Source: Stenocarpella maydis (lineage: Eukaryota > Ascomycota > Sordariomycetes > Diaporthales > Diaporthaceae). From it: a stretch of 64,000 bases of DNA. The position numbers and the translations under genes were made by a program. This document shows positions 33,221 to 46,344 of the stretch, one piece after another (positions within the stretch are counted from its first letter, which is position 1; the number at the start of each line of letters is the position of its first letter). The DNA is taken from NCBI GenBank assembly GCA_002270565.1, contig NQMI01000021.1, positions 124,001 to 188,000 of the forward strand, written 5' to 3'. The notes beneath the pieces were generated by a model. It worked only from the letters and a program-made list of their open reading frames with translations, was not told the DNA's origin and ran no database searches.

Positions 33221-35898
33221 TGGTGATGATGAAGCGTGCCTAGTTATCTACGCAAAACCATTGACCAAGTAGATAGATCATAGAGGTAAATGCCAAGTAA
33301 TCACTGCAGCTTTCACCAAAACACGAATGTTTGATCTCCATCATTTCTGTGCTTTGTATCATTCTTGATCCATGCGGCTCTTTTTCTTGTTTCTCTTTCT
33401 CCTCGGGCTGCAACATCCAAAACAGTCAGATGCGGATGTACGTCCAAAATTAATCCACCTTGACGCCGTGAGCTAGGTAGTCTTGATCTTATCGGAGAGC
33501 TATTGTCAATTGTGTTCGTCAGGCCTATTTCAGTGACAAGAGGTTCAGGCCAGATTACCACTGGCAATTGTAGTCACCAATGAGACAGCCCACAGCGCAT
33601 AGGTCTCTGAGGAGCTAGCATACTTGAATTCATCCAAGCTGTACCAGAACAGTTCAAGAAACAAGTGCGCCTCCCGAGGCCATGCAGTAAAAGTAGATCT
33701 TGCGCAGCGAGACTTGGATGAGTATGGTAGTATGGTCATCACACCTTGGGGCATATGCTCACTTTCTTTGCTGCCCTGTCTAGGTCTCTGATATACTTGT
33801 TTGTAGCGTGGCTGAATACATGTGCAATCATAGAGAAAGGCTCAGGCAATGAGTTTGGAGCTGGACATGGGGTCCGTGGGGATATCCAGGCTGGAGAGAA
33901 AAAAGAAAGAAAGAAAATGGCAGCTACAGTTTGGACTTCTTCTATCGCCTTCGCGTTCATCGATGGCCTTTATAACGTGCACTAAACTTACTTGACACTG
34001 CGGCCAATAGCAAAGAACGGCTGCTCTGGGTTTTACTTGAATCTCTAGTCTTGAAATAGGATAAGGGCCCCCTGATGATTGAAATTGGTTCAGTCCTTCA
34101 AGCCTCTGAGGTCAGGTCAAAATCGCGATTGTCGCCGTTCCATGCAACCACACCACCTTCTTGTTCGCTTAGACCTGGCTGACAGGCCTCATCGGCTATT
34201 TGCACCCACCCTCCAGTCTGCACGGTGTCCGCCGCTGGTTGTTTCGACGTATTTACTGGAGCGTAGCATTCGGGACTTGTTTATCTCAATACATGTGTCA
34301 GCCACAGATTAGAGAGACAGTCTTTGAGGGATTTCTGACGCCTTTCCGGAATGATAAAGAATAGCAGTGTATGTGTGTTGTATCTGAGATGATGATTTGA
34401 AGGAGTGGGATCCTCTGGAGACGTCTAGTAGTCTGTTAATCACATGCACGCATAGCGTGTAGTACTTGGGAATGACAAGCTGAGTATGGAAAGAGCGCTT
34501 CATATCAGAGGAGCGTAAAAGGCCCTGTGCAGCGCCTGTTGGGTCTTGTGACGGGGTCAATTGACGGTTTGAGCGAAGGGCCCCATTGACTAGGTGACCA
34601 AGATACTGCCAGTGCGAGTTATGAGATTATGTGTTATGAGAGGCGTGCTGATGATGACTCTAGGGTCGTCCTCCCCTTCGAACCTAGTGGGATGATTGCT
34701 TTTGGCATGAGACAGTAAACTGCTGTGCTTGTACCAGCCTCGTGCTTGCAAGGCGTATTGGAAAGCAACCTGGTTCTCATATCCACGCGCAAGCGCTGAA
34801 GCCTAGGGGTGAAATGTCTCAGAAGAGCACAGAACTTGACGGGATACAGGTACGAGGTGATGGAGACACCGAAAGCGTAGCTGCCAGCCAAGCCTGAGGT
34901 TCGCCGTGGAATTCTCACAATGGAGCGGGTCGTAGATTAGACAGTGGGGGAAGATCTAAAGATCATCAGAAGTAGTAATGTCCCTGACGATCCAATGGCC
35001 CACAGCGACGGCCAAAGTGCCCCTTCTTATCCCCGTGGGGCCCAGCCTCGGGCCAGCGACGGGCCGGGGCGTATTTCGACACTCGCGCCTCGGGGGAATA
35101 GTGTAAGCCATCGATGTGTGAGTTTGGTGGAGGGGAGGTGGACGGCGGGACGTTCCCTGGAGAGAGCGGGAGGGCGTGGATGTTCTCCAGTTCCCATCCA
35201 CCCCAAGCGTGCCTATGTCGTTGGAAAGCGAAATCCATCTTCTCGTGCCCCAGTGCACCTCGCACATCTACCACCACGAAGACGCCATGGTCGACAAGGT
35301 CATTGCCTCGACGCCGCTGCTCGAGGGAGGCAACGATTTCGAGGGTGGTGGCGAGGGATTTCCGGGGGGCAAGTTGAGTTGGGTGAGGAACCTTAAGGAT
35401 GGTTCGGAGCCTAGAAAGCTATCAACCGAGTCGATGGGCGTTCCATGGTAGGACCGAGAGTGGGTGGTGTAGCCTTGTGGGTAGCCGTTTGCTATGTAAT
35501 AGGACAAGGCCTGCAAGGCCTGCAGGTGCGTCGTGAGTGCTGCCGTGGACCCAGTGACACTGGACTGCTTGGACCCCACCGTGGGGTTGGTTAGGCTGCC
35601 CATTACACTACGCGCCTTCGGTAACGACCACACTGCAGGCACTTAAATAATCAAGCGCGTCGCATGTTCAACGCCCGTTTCTTTCAACGCCATGGTGGCT
35701 TGGTCATTCACAACCCACAAAGACTGCGGCGCACCTGCTCTGCGTCCCCTCCCTTGGCAATGTATTTTGATTTAAACTCTTGCCCATTTCGACACATCTC
35801 GTCACCAAACCCCCTGGGATCGTGGCGAGTGCCAATCCACATTCGCTCCGCGTCTGTGCCCATGAGCCGCTCTCGTGGTCGAGTACTGGCAAACCAAC
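33221..35898. other. Intergenic region without a supported gene
   Basis: About 2.7 kb between two genes on the same strand. The stretch 33300-34600 is AT-richer than its surroundings. Short frames around 34944-35451 on both strands have no domain. The last few hundred bases are the presumed promoter and leader of the SNF2 gene; no clear TATA box is seen. Confidence 0.55.
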
Positions 35899-38800
35899 AT
35901 GGCATCTCGACGACAGCCAACAGAACCTGTGGACATCTCGGACGATGAACCAACTGCTTCCACTGCAGACAACAGCCGTTCGGTCTCTCCCGGCCGTGGC
36001 AAACGAAAATCCGAAGACCCACGCGATATCTTCGCCGACGACCCCGACGATTTCTATCAAAAGTTCCTGCAGAGCAAGAAACGCAAGAGGGCCAGCGGCA
36101 GGGTCTCTAATGCCGACAAGAGCGTCGCCGCTAAATCCTCAAAGGGCAAAGGCAAGAAGGCGGACACTCCTGACGGGCTTCAAGGCGGCGGCGGCGACGA
36201 GGTCGAATTCATTGACGGAGACGCCCTTGTCCGTGAACTGGTGCCCGAGCACGTTCTCAGACGACGAAGGCTGTTTGACGAGAACAGAAAAGAACTGCTC
36301 GATGCCGGTCTCAAGTTGCCGCCTAGCTATGACGACATAGTATTCTCCGACGACGAGAGAGATCCGGAAGAACTGGAGAGGCGGCCCAAATTCGACGACG
36401 TCGAGCCGTGCAGGCCGCCCGAGGATATCGACCTGGATATTTCAGGCGGGGTCATCCCGGCGTCCATTGCGCAGTATCTCCGGGACTACCAGGTGGAAGG
36501 CGTCCAGTTCCTACACTATCACTTCGTCTACCAGACCGGATGCATCCTAGGCGACGACATGGGGCTGGGAAAGAGTGTGCAGGTTGCTGCGTTCCTTGTT
36601 GCTGCGTTCGGAAAGACTGGGGATGAGAGGGACTCAAAGAGGCTGCGAAAGATGACGCGCCGCGGCCGCGAGAAGTCGTACCCCAGGGTCCTAATCATAT
36701 GTCCCGGTTCACTCATCGAAAACTGGAAGAACGAGCTTCACCGCTGGGGCTGGTGGAAGATGGCGCTCTATCACGGCCCCGGAAAGGAGGGCGCGCTGAG
36801 CTCAGCGGCCAGCAATTCCCTGGAGATCATGATCACGACGTACGAAACATACAGGCACGACGAGCAGAAGGTCAACATGGTCGAGTGGGACGCCGTCATT
36901 GCTGATGAGTGCCACAAGATCAAGGACCCCCGCACCCAGATCACCATGGCCATGAACAACGTCAATGCCCTCTGCCGTATTGGTCTGACCGGAACAGCCA
37001 TACAGAACAAGTACGATGAACTCTGGACCCTCCTCAACTGGACCAACCCTGCGCATTTTGGGTCCAAGTTCGAATGGGATTACATAATCACAAAACCGCT
37101 CACATTGGGCCAGTCTCACGATGCCACAGTCCAACAACTGAGCCGGGCGAGAAAAGTTGCCAACAATCTGGTGCAGAGGCTCCTGCCCGAGTTCTTCCTC
37201 CGCAGGATGAAGTCATTGATTGCTCATCAGCTGCCAAAGAAATCCGACAGGGTTGTCTTTTGCCCGCTGACGGAGTACCAGACCGTGGCATACAAAAACT
37301 ACCTGGAGAGCGAGGAAGTCCAGCTTGTCCGAGGAAGTGCCGATATTTGTGACTGCGGTGCGGTCGGTGCCAACGGCAGGCCGAAGAAGCGAGGCTGGTG
37401 CTGCGGCAAGACATTGCCGGACGGGAGGCGCTGGGAGGAGCTCGTCTTTCTCGCAATCATGACCATGCAGAAGATCTCCAACCACTTGAGCCTTCTGTTA
37501 CCCAGAGACGAGGAGCCCAAGGATAAAAAGGAAGCCGCCTTGGCTAGGCTCTCAGAGTGCGTCCCGGACTGGAAGGCTTTCTACAAGAATCGAAATTCGC
37601 TCCAGCTACTTGCTGACTCGAAATACTGTGGCAAGTGGAGGATCCTGAAGAAGCTGCTCAGCTTCTGGTATGAGAACTCTGACAAGGTTCTCATATTCTC
37701 CCATAGCGTTCGTCTCCTCAAGATCCTGCATCATTTATTCACGAGCACCACGGCGTACACTATGAGTTTTCTGGATGGCAGCCTGTCCTATTCGGACAGA
37801 CAGAAGGTGGTTGATGATTTCAACTCAGACCCGAACCGCTTCGTCTTCCTCATTTCGACGAAAGCTGGCGGCGTCGGGTTGAACATAACGTCGGCAAACA
37901 AGGTGGTCGTTTTCGACCCACACTGGAATCCCTCATACGACCTCCAGGCTCAGGACCGAGCCTACCGGATCGGTCAGGTTCGCGACGTCGAGGTGTTCCG
38001 CCTCGTCTCCGCTGGAACGATAGAGGAGATCATATATGCCAGGCAAATATATAAGCAACAGCAGGCCAACATCGGCTATAATGCCTCGAGCGAGCGTCGC
38101 TATTTCAAGGGCGTGCAAGAGGACTCGTCCAGGAGGGGCGAGCTTTTCGGGCTGCGAAACCTGTTCACATTTCAAACCGACAAGGTTGTACTCAGGGAGA
38201 TTGTCAACGCGACCAACATCGCTGAGGCGAGAGCCGGCGTGCACCTGTTCGATGTCGATATGGCCAAGGTCCAGGAAGACACTGAGTCCAGCCAGATCAA
38301 GAAGGGTGATGACGACGAGGACCACGGTGCCAGCCAACTTGTCGCCCTGGTCAAGTCAAAAATCCCAGACGACCTTGCTGATAAGGGGGCCAGTGAACCC
38401 CAAAAGGATGCCATCCAAGCGATCCTCGCCTCCGCTGGCGTCGAGTACACCCACGAGAACTCCGAGGTCATCGGGTCCAGCAAAGTTGAGGCACAGCTAT
38501 CAAGGCGCGCTGAACTCGCAGACGAAATGGATCTTGATGACCCTGAGGGACGTAGCCTGTTGTTTGGAGACAAACAGGTGAACGAGGCTTTCGAAGATGG
38601 CCCCGCCTTCACTTATCTGTTTAACCCTCCGGAGGATGTCATGCGCAGACAGTTCTGTACAATGGCACGACACTTTGGCTATCGCAACGCCACAGAATTC
38701 GGCGTTGTCGTTCAAAGCTGGACGCAGGAGCAAAGGCGAGACTGCCTGGACGCGTTCTACCGGAGGCGAATGGAGAAATTGCTTGGTGACCCAAAACAGG

Positions 38801-39081
38801 AGCCCGGATCCCAGACCACAGTTCAGGCAGAGTCAAGAACGCCAGAGGATGGCGAGTTAGATTCAAGGACTACGGTCGGTGGTCCAGGTGTGAAAGGGGA
38901 GCGAGCGGGCAGAGTCAATGTGGATGAGCATGGCTTGACTGCCCCGAGTGGCTCGAGGACCAAGGTCAAGACTGAGGCGAAGCCGGAAGCGGCCGCGAAG
39001 GAGGAGGATAATGCCACAGAGAAGAGGATGTCATCGTCCATCTTCATCTACGATGATGACGACGACTCGGACGTGCTTTGA
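35899..39081 (+). CDS. SNF2-family DNA-dependent ATPase, ERCC6L2-like
   Basis: A single exon of 1,060 residues. The ATG at 35899 is the first in frame. The N terminus is acidic and Lys-rich, with probable nuclear signals (GKRK, KKRKR). The SNF2 core starts near 193 (LRDYQVEGVQFL): motif I DDMGLGKS (219-226), Ia CPGSLIENWKNEL, motif II DECH (336-339) rather than DEAH, motif III LTGTAIQN (363-370). An insert with CDCG and CCG at about 484-503 could bind zinc. The helicase C lobe has STKAGGVGLN (653-662), DPHWNPS and QAQDRAYRIGQ (683-693). After it, RRYFKGVQ and GELFGLRNLF mark the ERCC6L2 branch rather than Rad26/CSB, and a C-terminal VEYTHENSEVIGSSKVE block resembles its conserved tail. Human ERCC6L2 acts in DNA repair and end joining; the fungal role is inferred. 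Confidence 0.88.
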   Translation: MASRRQPTEPVDISDDEPTASTADNSRSVSPGRGKRKSEDPRDIFADDPDDFYQKFLQSKKRKRASGRVSNADKSVAAKSSKGKGKKADTPDGLQGGGGDEVEFIDGDALVRELVPEHVLRRRRLFDENRKELLDAGLKLPPSYDDIVFSDDERDPEELERRPKFDDVEPCRPPEDIDLDISGGVIPASIAQYLRDYQVEGVQFLHYHFVYQTGCILGDDMGLGKSVQVAAFLVAAFGKTGDERDSKRLRKMTRRGREKSYPRVLIICPGSLIENWKNELHRWGWWKMALYHGPGKEGALSSAASNSLEIMITTYETYRHDEQKVNMVEWDAVIADECHKIKDPRTQITMAMNNVNALCRIGLTGTAIQNKYDELWTLLNWTNPAHFGSKFEWDYIITKPLTLGQSHDATVQQLSRARKVANNLVQRLLPEFFLRRMKSLIAHQLPKKSDRVVFCPLTEYQTVAYKNYLESEEVQLVRGSADICDCGAVGANGRPKKRGWCCGKTLPDGRRWEELVFLAIMTMQKISNHLSLLLPRDEEPKDKKEAALARLSECVPDWKAFYKNRNSLQLLADSKYCGKWRILKKLLSFWYENSDKVLIFSHSVRLLKILHHLFTSTTAYTMSFLDGSLSYSDRQKVVDDFNSDPNRFVFLISTKAGGVGLNITSANKVVVFDPHWNPSYDLQAQDRAYRIGQVRDVEVFRLVSAGTIEEIIYARQIYKQQQANIGYNASSERRYFKGVQEDSSRRGELFGLRNLFTFQTDKVVLREIVNATNIAEARAGVHLFDVDMAKVQEDTESSQIKKGDDDEDHGASQLVALVKSKIPDDLADKGASEPQKDAIQAILASAGVEYTHENSEVIGSSKVEAQLSRRAELADEMDLDDPEGRSLLFGDKQVNEAFEDGPAFTYLFNPPEDVMRRQFCTMARHFGYRNATEFGVVVQSWTQEQRRDCLDAFYRRRMEKLLGDPKQEPGSQTTVQAESRTPEDGELDSRTTVGGPGVKGERAGRVNVDEHGLTAPSGSRTKVKTEAKPEAAAKEEDNATEKRMSSSIFIYDDDDDSDVL

Positions 39082-42000
39082 ACCAAGGGTTTCTGTCTAA
39101 TTACGGAGTTGACTGGTTGATACCCCATTATTTTGAAATTATTCTGCATACTGCCTCAGACACTTGTTCTTCTCCAAAGTCCCAGCCGAACCCCCACGTA
39201 TTCTGATGCTTTCTTCTGTGAGCTGAGAGTGTGTGGGGTCTCTAGGCCAAGGGTAGATGTATTGACACCACTCAGTGAGCAGTTGCCTGTTGGTCCAGTT
39301 CGGATCGGATGCTCACGTTTTCTTGACACGTCCGGAATGCGAACACCCCCCCCCCCACGACAGGTCCTACTCCAGAGACTCTGACTGTTCTTCAGTATGA
39401 CACTACATCTACCACCACTCTCAGAAAGGAAGGTTTCCTCTTAATTCTTGACTTAACTCATCTCACACACCTTGATAACCACCTGGCCCCATGCGATTTG
39501 TATCCACGATAAAGGCCCAGCTCAAGCACCAAAAAGCAGCCAGCCACCAGTTCTCACGCCCCCCCTCCCTCTCGAGGGCATCCGCAGAACCTACCTCCCT
39601 CAACAAACCACAGTACGACGCCAGCCCGTGCATAACATACACCATTGACATAAAGCCGCGCCAGCCCGACCCGCCGTTTTGTCTGCGCTTCCACCACCAT
39701 CAACCTCTTTGACCTACACAAACACACACCTAACCGGTTGGACCTGCTCTCTCCCGATCTCTCCCACCCGATCTTGCATGACTCCCGGCTCGTCACACGC
39801 ACACGCGGATATCGACACGGGTGCCCCGTAACGTTGCCGGGCCCAGGCATCCCTCCACCAGTTTGGCCACGCGTGCCTTATTAATCCTACCCCCCCCCCC
39901 CGGTTGGTCCCTTGAACTGATTTGATTGCTCAGCCAAGAGGGAGCTCGCTGGCACCTACCGGCGGTCAAAGCATCCTCTCGCCCGTTTTCCTGTGCGCCC
40001 AGGGGCATTGTGTTTGCGGAGAGTAGAGGTCGCGGCACACCGGCTTTTCCTCGGCTGATTTCAAGGGGGCCCAGATGGGATCACCTAGCGAAGGGATACT
40101 TCCTGAGTATGAGTTCGTGGGGTTTCTTTTCTCTTTCTTCTTCCGAACTGACGGTGACTGACCTGCAGCCACTTGCGCATCGGTGAGCCACATGGATTGT
40201 GCACCACATACATGATACCCTTATTCTGCATCCTCGCGCGTGGTCGGCTTGCACGATCGAACCGCCACTCCACAAGTGCCATGCGGCGGTCCGAGTGATG
40301 CGCTCCCGCCTATTGTCCGTCCGCCTTGTGTGACGTCCTCGTGCGCCCATTTGAAGGCACGCAGGCAGGCAGGCAGCCCCGTCCGCTCATTCGCCGGATG
40401 CAGCCAAGGGCAAATGCAGCCAGACAATCACCCAGTCCTGTCAAATCCCACATCTGTTTTCCTTCTCCATCGCGCCCGTATCCCCTCTCTCCCTGCAAGG
40501 AGAACACTTGCCGGCCTCCTCCCCTCCTCGCCCCACGCCGCGACGGCCACCGGCAGCCAGATATCTCACCATGATGGTCCCAGCCCGTGGGGAGTAAATT
40601 CAGCCAATGCCCCCTCACCGATCGACACCGGGGCCCTGATGCGCGCCGACCGCGTGTTTGTCTGCCCGTGTGATCCAGGGAAAGAACAAGAAATACCACC
40701 CACAATAAGCCCTCGCCTGTGCCAGGGTTACACAGCAGCAGCGTCCCGCCAACCGCCGCCGCCGCCACCCCCACCCGGTATCTGGGCCTAGGAAGACGCC
40801 AGGCCCCTGTGATAGGACCGAGATCACCGATCGCGCGCCTTGCTCAACTAACCTCCAAGCACCAACCGCGCCTTTGTCCTACACCAGAGGAGCCTGGGGC
40901 TGCTGTCACCAAGATGGGGAATCACAAAACTCCCCGATAGGCGAGCCCGAACTCGGTTTCAACCACCATCCTGCCCTCCCTACCTCCCCAAAGCCCATCC
41001 CCCGGCCCCCCAAACAAATGTACTGGTTTCTTCAACACCTCAACAAGTTACTTGCTTCAGACCTCCAGGCCTCGAGCGGTGGTGCCTCGCCCATATTTGA
41101 ACACACGGGAAGATAACGCGGCCGCCCGGCGGGTCGGGCCACTCCATTGATACCCGTCTCACTCGCCTGCCCACCCCGCGGGTGTCGTGTGGCGCATCGA
41201 TGAGTTTCATGTCTGTACCCCGATGAAGGCAGTGCGTCTTCCTGGGGGGGGGAGACAAACGTAATGGTGAGCCACCACACGCCTCTTCTTCTTGGGCCTC
41301 TTACCACAGCCGAGCGACCGGGGACACTCGTGAGGGAGAGATGGTATGGGCGCGCAGGCTGGCTGAGCAAGCAAACACGCACTCCAACCCCCCCCCCTCG
41401 AGCGTGACAGATGAATGAGAAGGGAAGAGTGGCCCTAAAGCTATCAAACGTGCTGGCGGCCAAGCGGTACGCGCAAGGATTAAGTGATCGAGTGATTTCT
41501 GTGTGTGTGCGCGCTCCCCCGCGCTCGTGTGGTTTGAAGGCTCCTGTCACACAGATCGATACATATGCAGCACGTATGCACATGTGGCCGGCGCAAAGAT
41601 CCCGGCGGCATTGGAGGCTAAGTGGTAACACAAGATGGGGGCGGGCTTATGTCCTGGTTATACAGAAGTCTCTGCAAAGCGTATCTGATGACTGCACAGG
41701 CTGTGTGGTTGGTTATACAATGTCACTCCCGCGGCATCAATCAGCGAGGTCGGGCGCATCCAACACTGATGGTGGTGGTAGGCCAGTGGCAAAGACCGTG
41801 ATAGCACGGCCTTGCCAGCGTAGCAATTTCCAGCTGCGCTTACTCAAGCCTAGGTGTTTTCTGCTGGCCGTGCTTCTACGCAAAGATGGCGTACTCTATG
41901 AGCTGCTCGTGGGATCACGTTGTTACTCTCCATGTACTGCCGCAGCACTAGTCGAATCCTCAGGTATCCATTTGGATATGATGTCAGGTAATGTCGAGCA

Positions 42001-43134
42001 TAGGTCGTGGGACTCGAAGACCCGAATAACACACGGTAACGGCAGAAGCAGTCATCATCAGACTTGTTCCGACGTTCATCCCACCCCTTCGGCGGCGGGA
42101 GTTGGCCACGCACATCCACGGTGGCCCCGCTTGACCGCAGGGCCCGCCCTAGCGTCGCCATGGCTCTTTGCAACACTTTTGGGGACTGCGTTCTGCAGGG
42201 AGGATTAGAGTGTCATTAGACTGCAGGACCGGTGCGAGATCATGCCCCACTCGAGGGCTAGGTATAGCCGTGGTACGTAGACTTGTGCTCATTATGAAAT
42301 CTGGCAGCGGTAGTAAATTATGGGTCAGGGGAAAACCTCGCCCCCAAATTAGATGAGGATCAGTCCATAAGACGAGGGTCAGTGCACGGGCTGGCTTGAG
42401 TGTGATTGATTCTTCTGATGAATGTTGTCTGAAGATGGGCACAGGTACCAGGAGCCAATACCACCATGCAATTGACCAGCAAGCCTGGACACTGGGGCGT
42501 ATCGGGCCAAATCCTGCTGAAGGGTAGGCAAAGGTGACTCACCGATCTATCTCTCAACGCTTGTCGTCCCAAGACGGGACCAAGTGAGGGATATGCCAAG
42601 GTGTTGGGGATAGTTAGAGTACCCTTCCTCTAGGCTCTCCTGACTCACTGGCTGATGGCAACAAAGGTCGACATAGTTGCCGGGAAGTGGCCGCCATGCC
42701 CACCCAAGTCATGAGTAACAGGTTTTGTTTGCCTGGCCTCGCTGTGACCCGTGCTACTCACTCTTCGCCTCCAGCGGCACAGCTACCCTCTTCTGAGGGC
42801 AAGCATCTCGACCCCAGCTCTCAGTCATCACTCGTGCCCAATTCGATAGAGCGATGCGAGGTCGAGTAGTGGTTTGTTTCAAGGGTGCTATTTGTTTCAA
42901 AGTCCTTCTGCCCGTGAATGTCACCTTATGCGCCGTGAGCATGAAATGCCCCATCTGTCCCATAAGCCCTCACCTCACGGCAGTTTTGTTTAGTTTCGAG
43001 CCCAGGACTGGAAACGGGACTAAGTTTGCTGATCGTTTCGATCTGCGTTGCAAGCCGTTAGCGATCCAATTGCCGGGGTGCGCACCACGACATCCTCATC
43101 GTCACTGAGCGTCTGGTGTTGGTGAGGGAAAAAA

Positions 43135-43156
43135 GGGGGGGGGGGGTAAGGGGGGG
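43135..43156. repeat. G12 and G7 runs
   Basis: Twelve consecutive G (43135-43146), TAA, then seven G (43150-43156). A G-quadruplex could form on the plus strand, but such runs are also prone to sequencing length errors. Confidence 0.85.
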
Positions 43157-45413
43157 AGTGAAAGGTACGAGGCGGTACGGTACCACATCGGTAATCGTCC
43201 CCAAGACACCTCCCACGCCCATAGGAAGCATGCCTAAGCTTCGCAGAATCGCAAGGAACGACCGAGTCCCTGCGCTTTAGCGCTCAATACCCCGGGGTAG
43301 CCGGAAGGTTGCTGCAAGGCAACGTGCTAGGGCGTCGAAGCAGTCTTACTGGCTTTTGTGGACCGACCCAGGGGCCGTGGGGAGGAGGAGCGTGAGACGA
43401 TGCGTGTGCCGTGACTCTCGAACTGCGCTGGGCAGGTAGCTCACTCAGCATCCGTTTCCCGGATGGAGGCCATGCAGTAGAGCCGGGATGCCCGCCCTCT
43501 CACCCCATCCCCTCGCCTCCAGCTCCCCTCGTCCCCTCCCTCCCCTTCCTAGACGGGTAGGCCGGTGCAGCCCAACGGGTAGTCCTTCCGACCTAGGACG
43601 AACACCGTTCAGATCGAAGTGGGCGACCACCCAGGCCAGTGCCTGTCTTGTCGAGTGTGGCGAAGCGAGCGAACCTTGCCCTCTCGTCACAAGTCTACCC
43701 CCAGAACCAAGATGGGCTTGAGGCGCCAGTCACCATTCGCAGCAGCCCCCATAGGCAAGGTAGTACAAGCGGACCCACCCTCACGCACTCGCGAGAACAT
43801 GGGCAAACAGCTCGTAGTGCCTCGACTTCCTCCAGAAGAAGGCTGCCTCGGAAACTGGGAGCTTGGACATAGGAGGCATGGGACCAAACATTGGATGTCG
43901 TCAGATCGGGGGCACGTGCTCCTAGTCCAAACAACCGGCAAATTAGCTCTCCAAGAGAAGTTGAAAGTGATCTTGACGTGTTTAGGAGACTGCGGATCAA
44001 TCAATGTTTAGTTTCGGGCACTGACTTGCAGGAGAAACAGAAGGACTCACGAAGAGTTCGGATGCCGGATGGGTTCGACATCTCTGACAGTCGTGGAATG
44101 GGTTAGGATGCGCACCAGGGAGGAGAGCATAGACGCGAGGGCGCCGGCGAAACAACAGCCGGGAGGCTCTTGCCAGGCTTGGCATCCTGTGGTAGAGGCT
44201 GTCATCATGTTCCCGAGAACGGTGAATTCCCCAAATGAGAGTGTCATCCCAAGGTGAAGACAGAGCCGATCACGAGAAGCAGAACTGTAGCACATCTCAT
44301 TAGCCAATCGTAACCTGCGTGTGAATGGGACCAGAGTGGGGCTAGCCTGGAGTTTGGACGCTGCGGCTGGGAGCATCTGACGCTAGCAGCGAGCTGATTC
44401 GGGAGTGATGAAACGTATAGGGCGGGCTGGCTCAGTGAACAAGATGTTGGCCGGGTGGTTCGAACCAGTATGTAACCTCGGGTTTTACATCGATGGTCAC
44501 TCGTCCGATAGTAGCCACCCTGGCTGCTACGTGGAGAATTGTGGCGCAGCCTTGATCCTCAAATCGATGTTGGTCCCTCAGGGCAGGTTGACAGGCTCAT
44601 ATATACGGGAATGCGCGGGGTTCACCAGGGCCTGGGGCACGCATGACAGAAACGACGGCATAAAGAGGAGGTAAATCAAACAGAAGGTACAAGCGCGACC
44701 GGTTCGCCAAGGAGAGCTAGGGTGGTTGATGAAGGGCTGGCAGGCGTGGGGAGTGAGGTGAGGTGAGGCGAGGTTGGACGAGGTGAGGATGCGGCGGGAA
44801 GACGGACGAGGCGTGCGACTCGGCCGACGGTGTGGCCAGGGTGTGGGTGCGGGTGCGAGTGCCTTGTATGTCGGATTCGGTAGGCTGCCGAGCCTGGTCG
44901 GTGCAGGACGTCGTCAACTGTCGTCTCTGTCTCGTTGGGTTTCACGAAGCCCACCCAGGAACCAGGACGAGGGAGCTGCCCACCGCATGAACAGAACCCC
45001 AAGCCGGGGTCGTCGACCAGAAGACTGGCGCATCGTGGACGATCACTGTTGTTTGGGACCCGCGAACACGGGTGAGAGCAGTCACGCTGCAGATGGTTAA
45101 TCTGATGATGTGGATCAGGGGCGCAGGCCTGGAAGCTGGTTGAGGACGAGAGAACGAGGACGCGATTGGCTGCTCATTGCAGCTTCACCTGGTAGCTGCC
45201 GGTCGATCATCCGTTTCCATCCGTGAGCTGGTGGAGAGGAGGACCAGTTGACGGCCGAGCGACTACCTATAGTGTGCGTAGTAATGTAAAGGTAATCAGG
45301 TACCCAGGTCTGGTAGTGTACATAGTGCACTAGGTGTAGGGCTGCTGCGCCGAGGTACCCGCTGCTGGGGAGCTTGGTCCGAGTTCGTCGCATCGGGTTT
45401 GTGCCCTGGGGGC

Positions 45414-45445
45414 AGGGTTTTCTTGGGGGAGGGTTTTCTTGGGGT
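45414..45445. repeat. Two tandem copies of a 16-bp unit
   Basis: AGGGTTTTCTTGGGGG at 45414-45429 is followed directly by AGGGTTTTCTTGGGGT. No coding context. Confidence 0.8.
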
Positions 45446-46198
45446 TGGATGAGGTAAGCATGAGACGGCAATCAAAGGACTGGAGGACGCACGCACCTGG
45501 CGGACGACAGCACAGACACTCAAGGAGGGACTGCATACACTACGACGCAGTCTTGGCACGAGACTGGGGACTCGAGCCTCCACTCCAAGGACTGAACAGG
45601 CAAGACAGGCCATGGGTCATGGTGCCAAAGCCTTGGCCTGGCCCAAAAGAGAACCTGGCCTAACCCTCGAGCCTCAGGAGACATCAGATGAAACCAGGCT
45701 GGCGGCGGCTGCTGCACGAGATCAACCCATTCGGCCCTGTAAGTGGTAAGCGAAGGGCAGCGCACAAGATTGGAGGCTCAAGAATTTGAGGCTCAAGGCG
45801 CAAAGGACACGGCTGACGATGACACGAGGCACGCCATTGGGCTCATGGTCGCTGGCCTTTGCGCATCTCATCTGCCGAACTTGACCCTCCATCCAGGCCG
45901 GACCTCCGGGCCAGCCATGCCCAGCCCGCGCATGTACATTGCAAGCAAGTGCCTGTGTCCGAACACTGCTCCGTATATAGATGTGTCAGTCAAAACCATG
46001 CGGTCCTGGGATATCATTTGGCAGCAACAGCCGGACGAGTCGCAACACCGAGTTTGGATGCTGGACCGCATAATCCTGTATACCAACTACTACGTACATG
46101 GTAAAGGTTGAGGTTGTCCTTGCCGATGTCCTTGACGTTGACGTTGACGAGGGGTCTGGTGTGGGGATCATTATTATGTGGACTTGAATGTGGGTCTG

Positions 46199-46231
46199 GC
46201 TAGTGTAGTACACTATGTACTGTACACTAGC
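46199..46231. repeat. Inverted repeat with nested inner stem
   Basis: Outer arms GCTAGTGTA (46199-46207) and TACACTAGC (46223-46231) are perfect complements. Between them AGTAC (46207-46211) and GTACT (46217-46221) can pair across ACTAT; the inner stem shares one base with the outer left arm, so the two stems cannot both be complete. No gene overlaps. Confidence 0.8.
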
Positions 46232-46344
46232 TCAATCTGAATCTGAAGCATCACCCGAACCCAGACGAGGCTTACCAACCGCATCAAGCTGGGCCGACAG
46301 TGGTGACATGGAATGTGGTTTGTCCGTGGTATGGGGTAGTGTAA

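Noticed and set aside
41411..42208. 265-residue open frame on the plus strand
   Set aside because: Starts with ATG but reads as mixed Arg/Ser/Cys/His sequence with no motif, and it lies in a gene-poor region.
44425..44480. tRNA-like boxes (TGGCTCAGTG and GGTTCGAACC)
   Set aside because: The two promoter boxes match, but the T stem pairs at only one position and the acceptor arms do not pair, so no tRNA cloverleaf forms.
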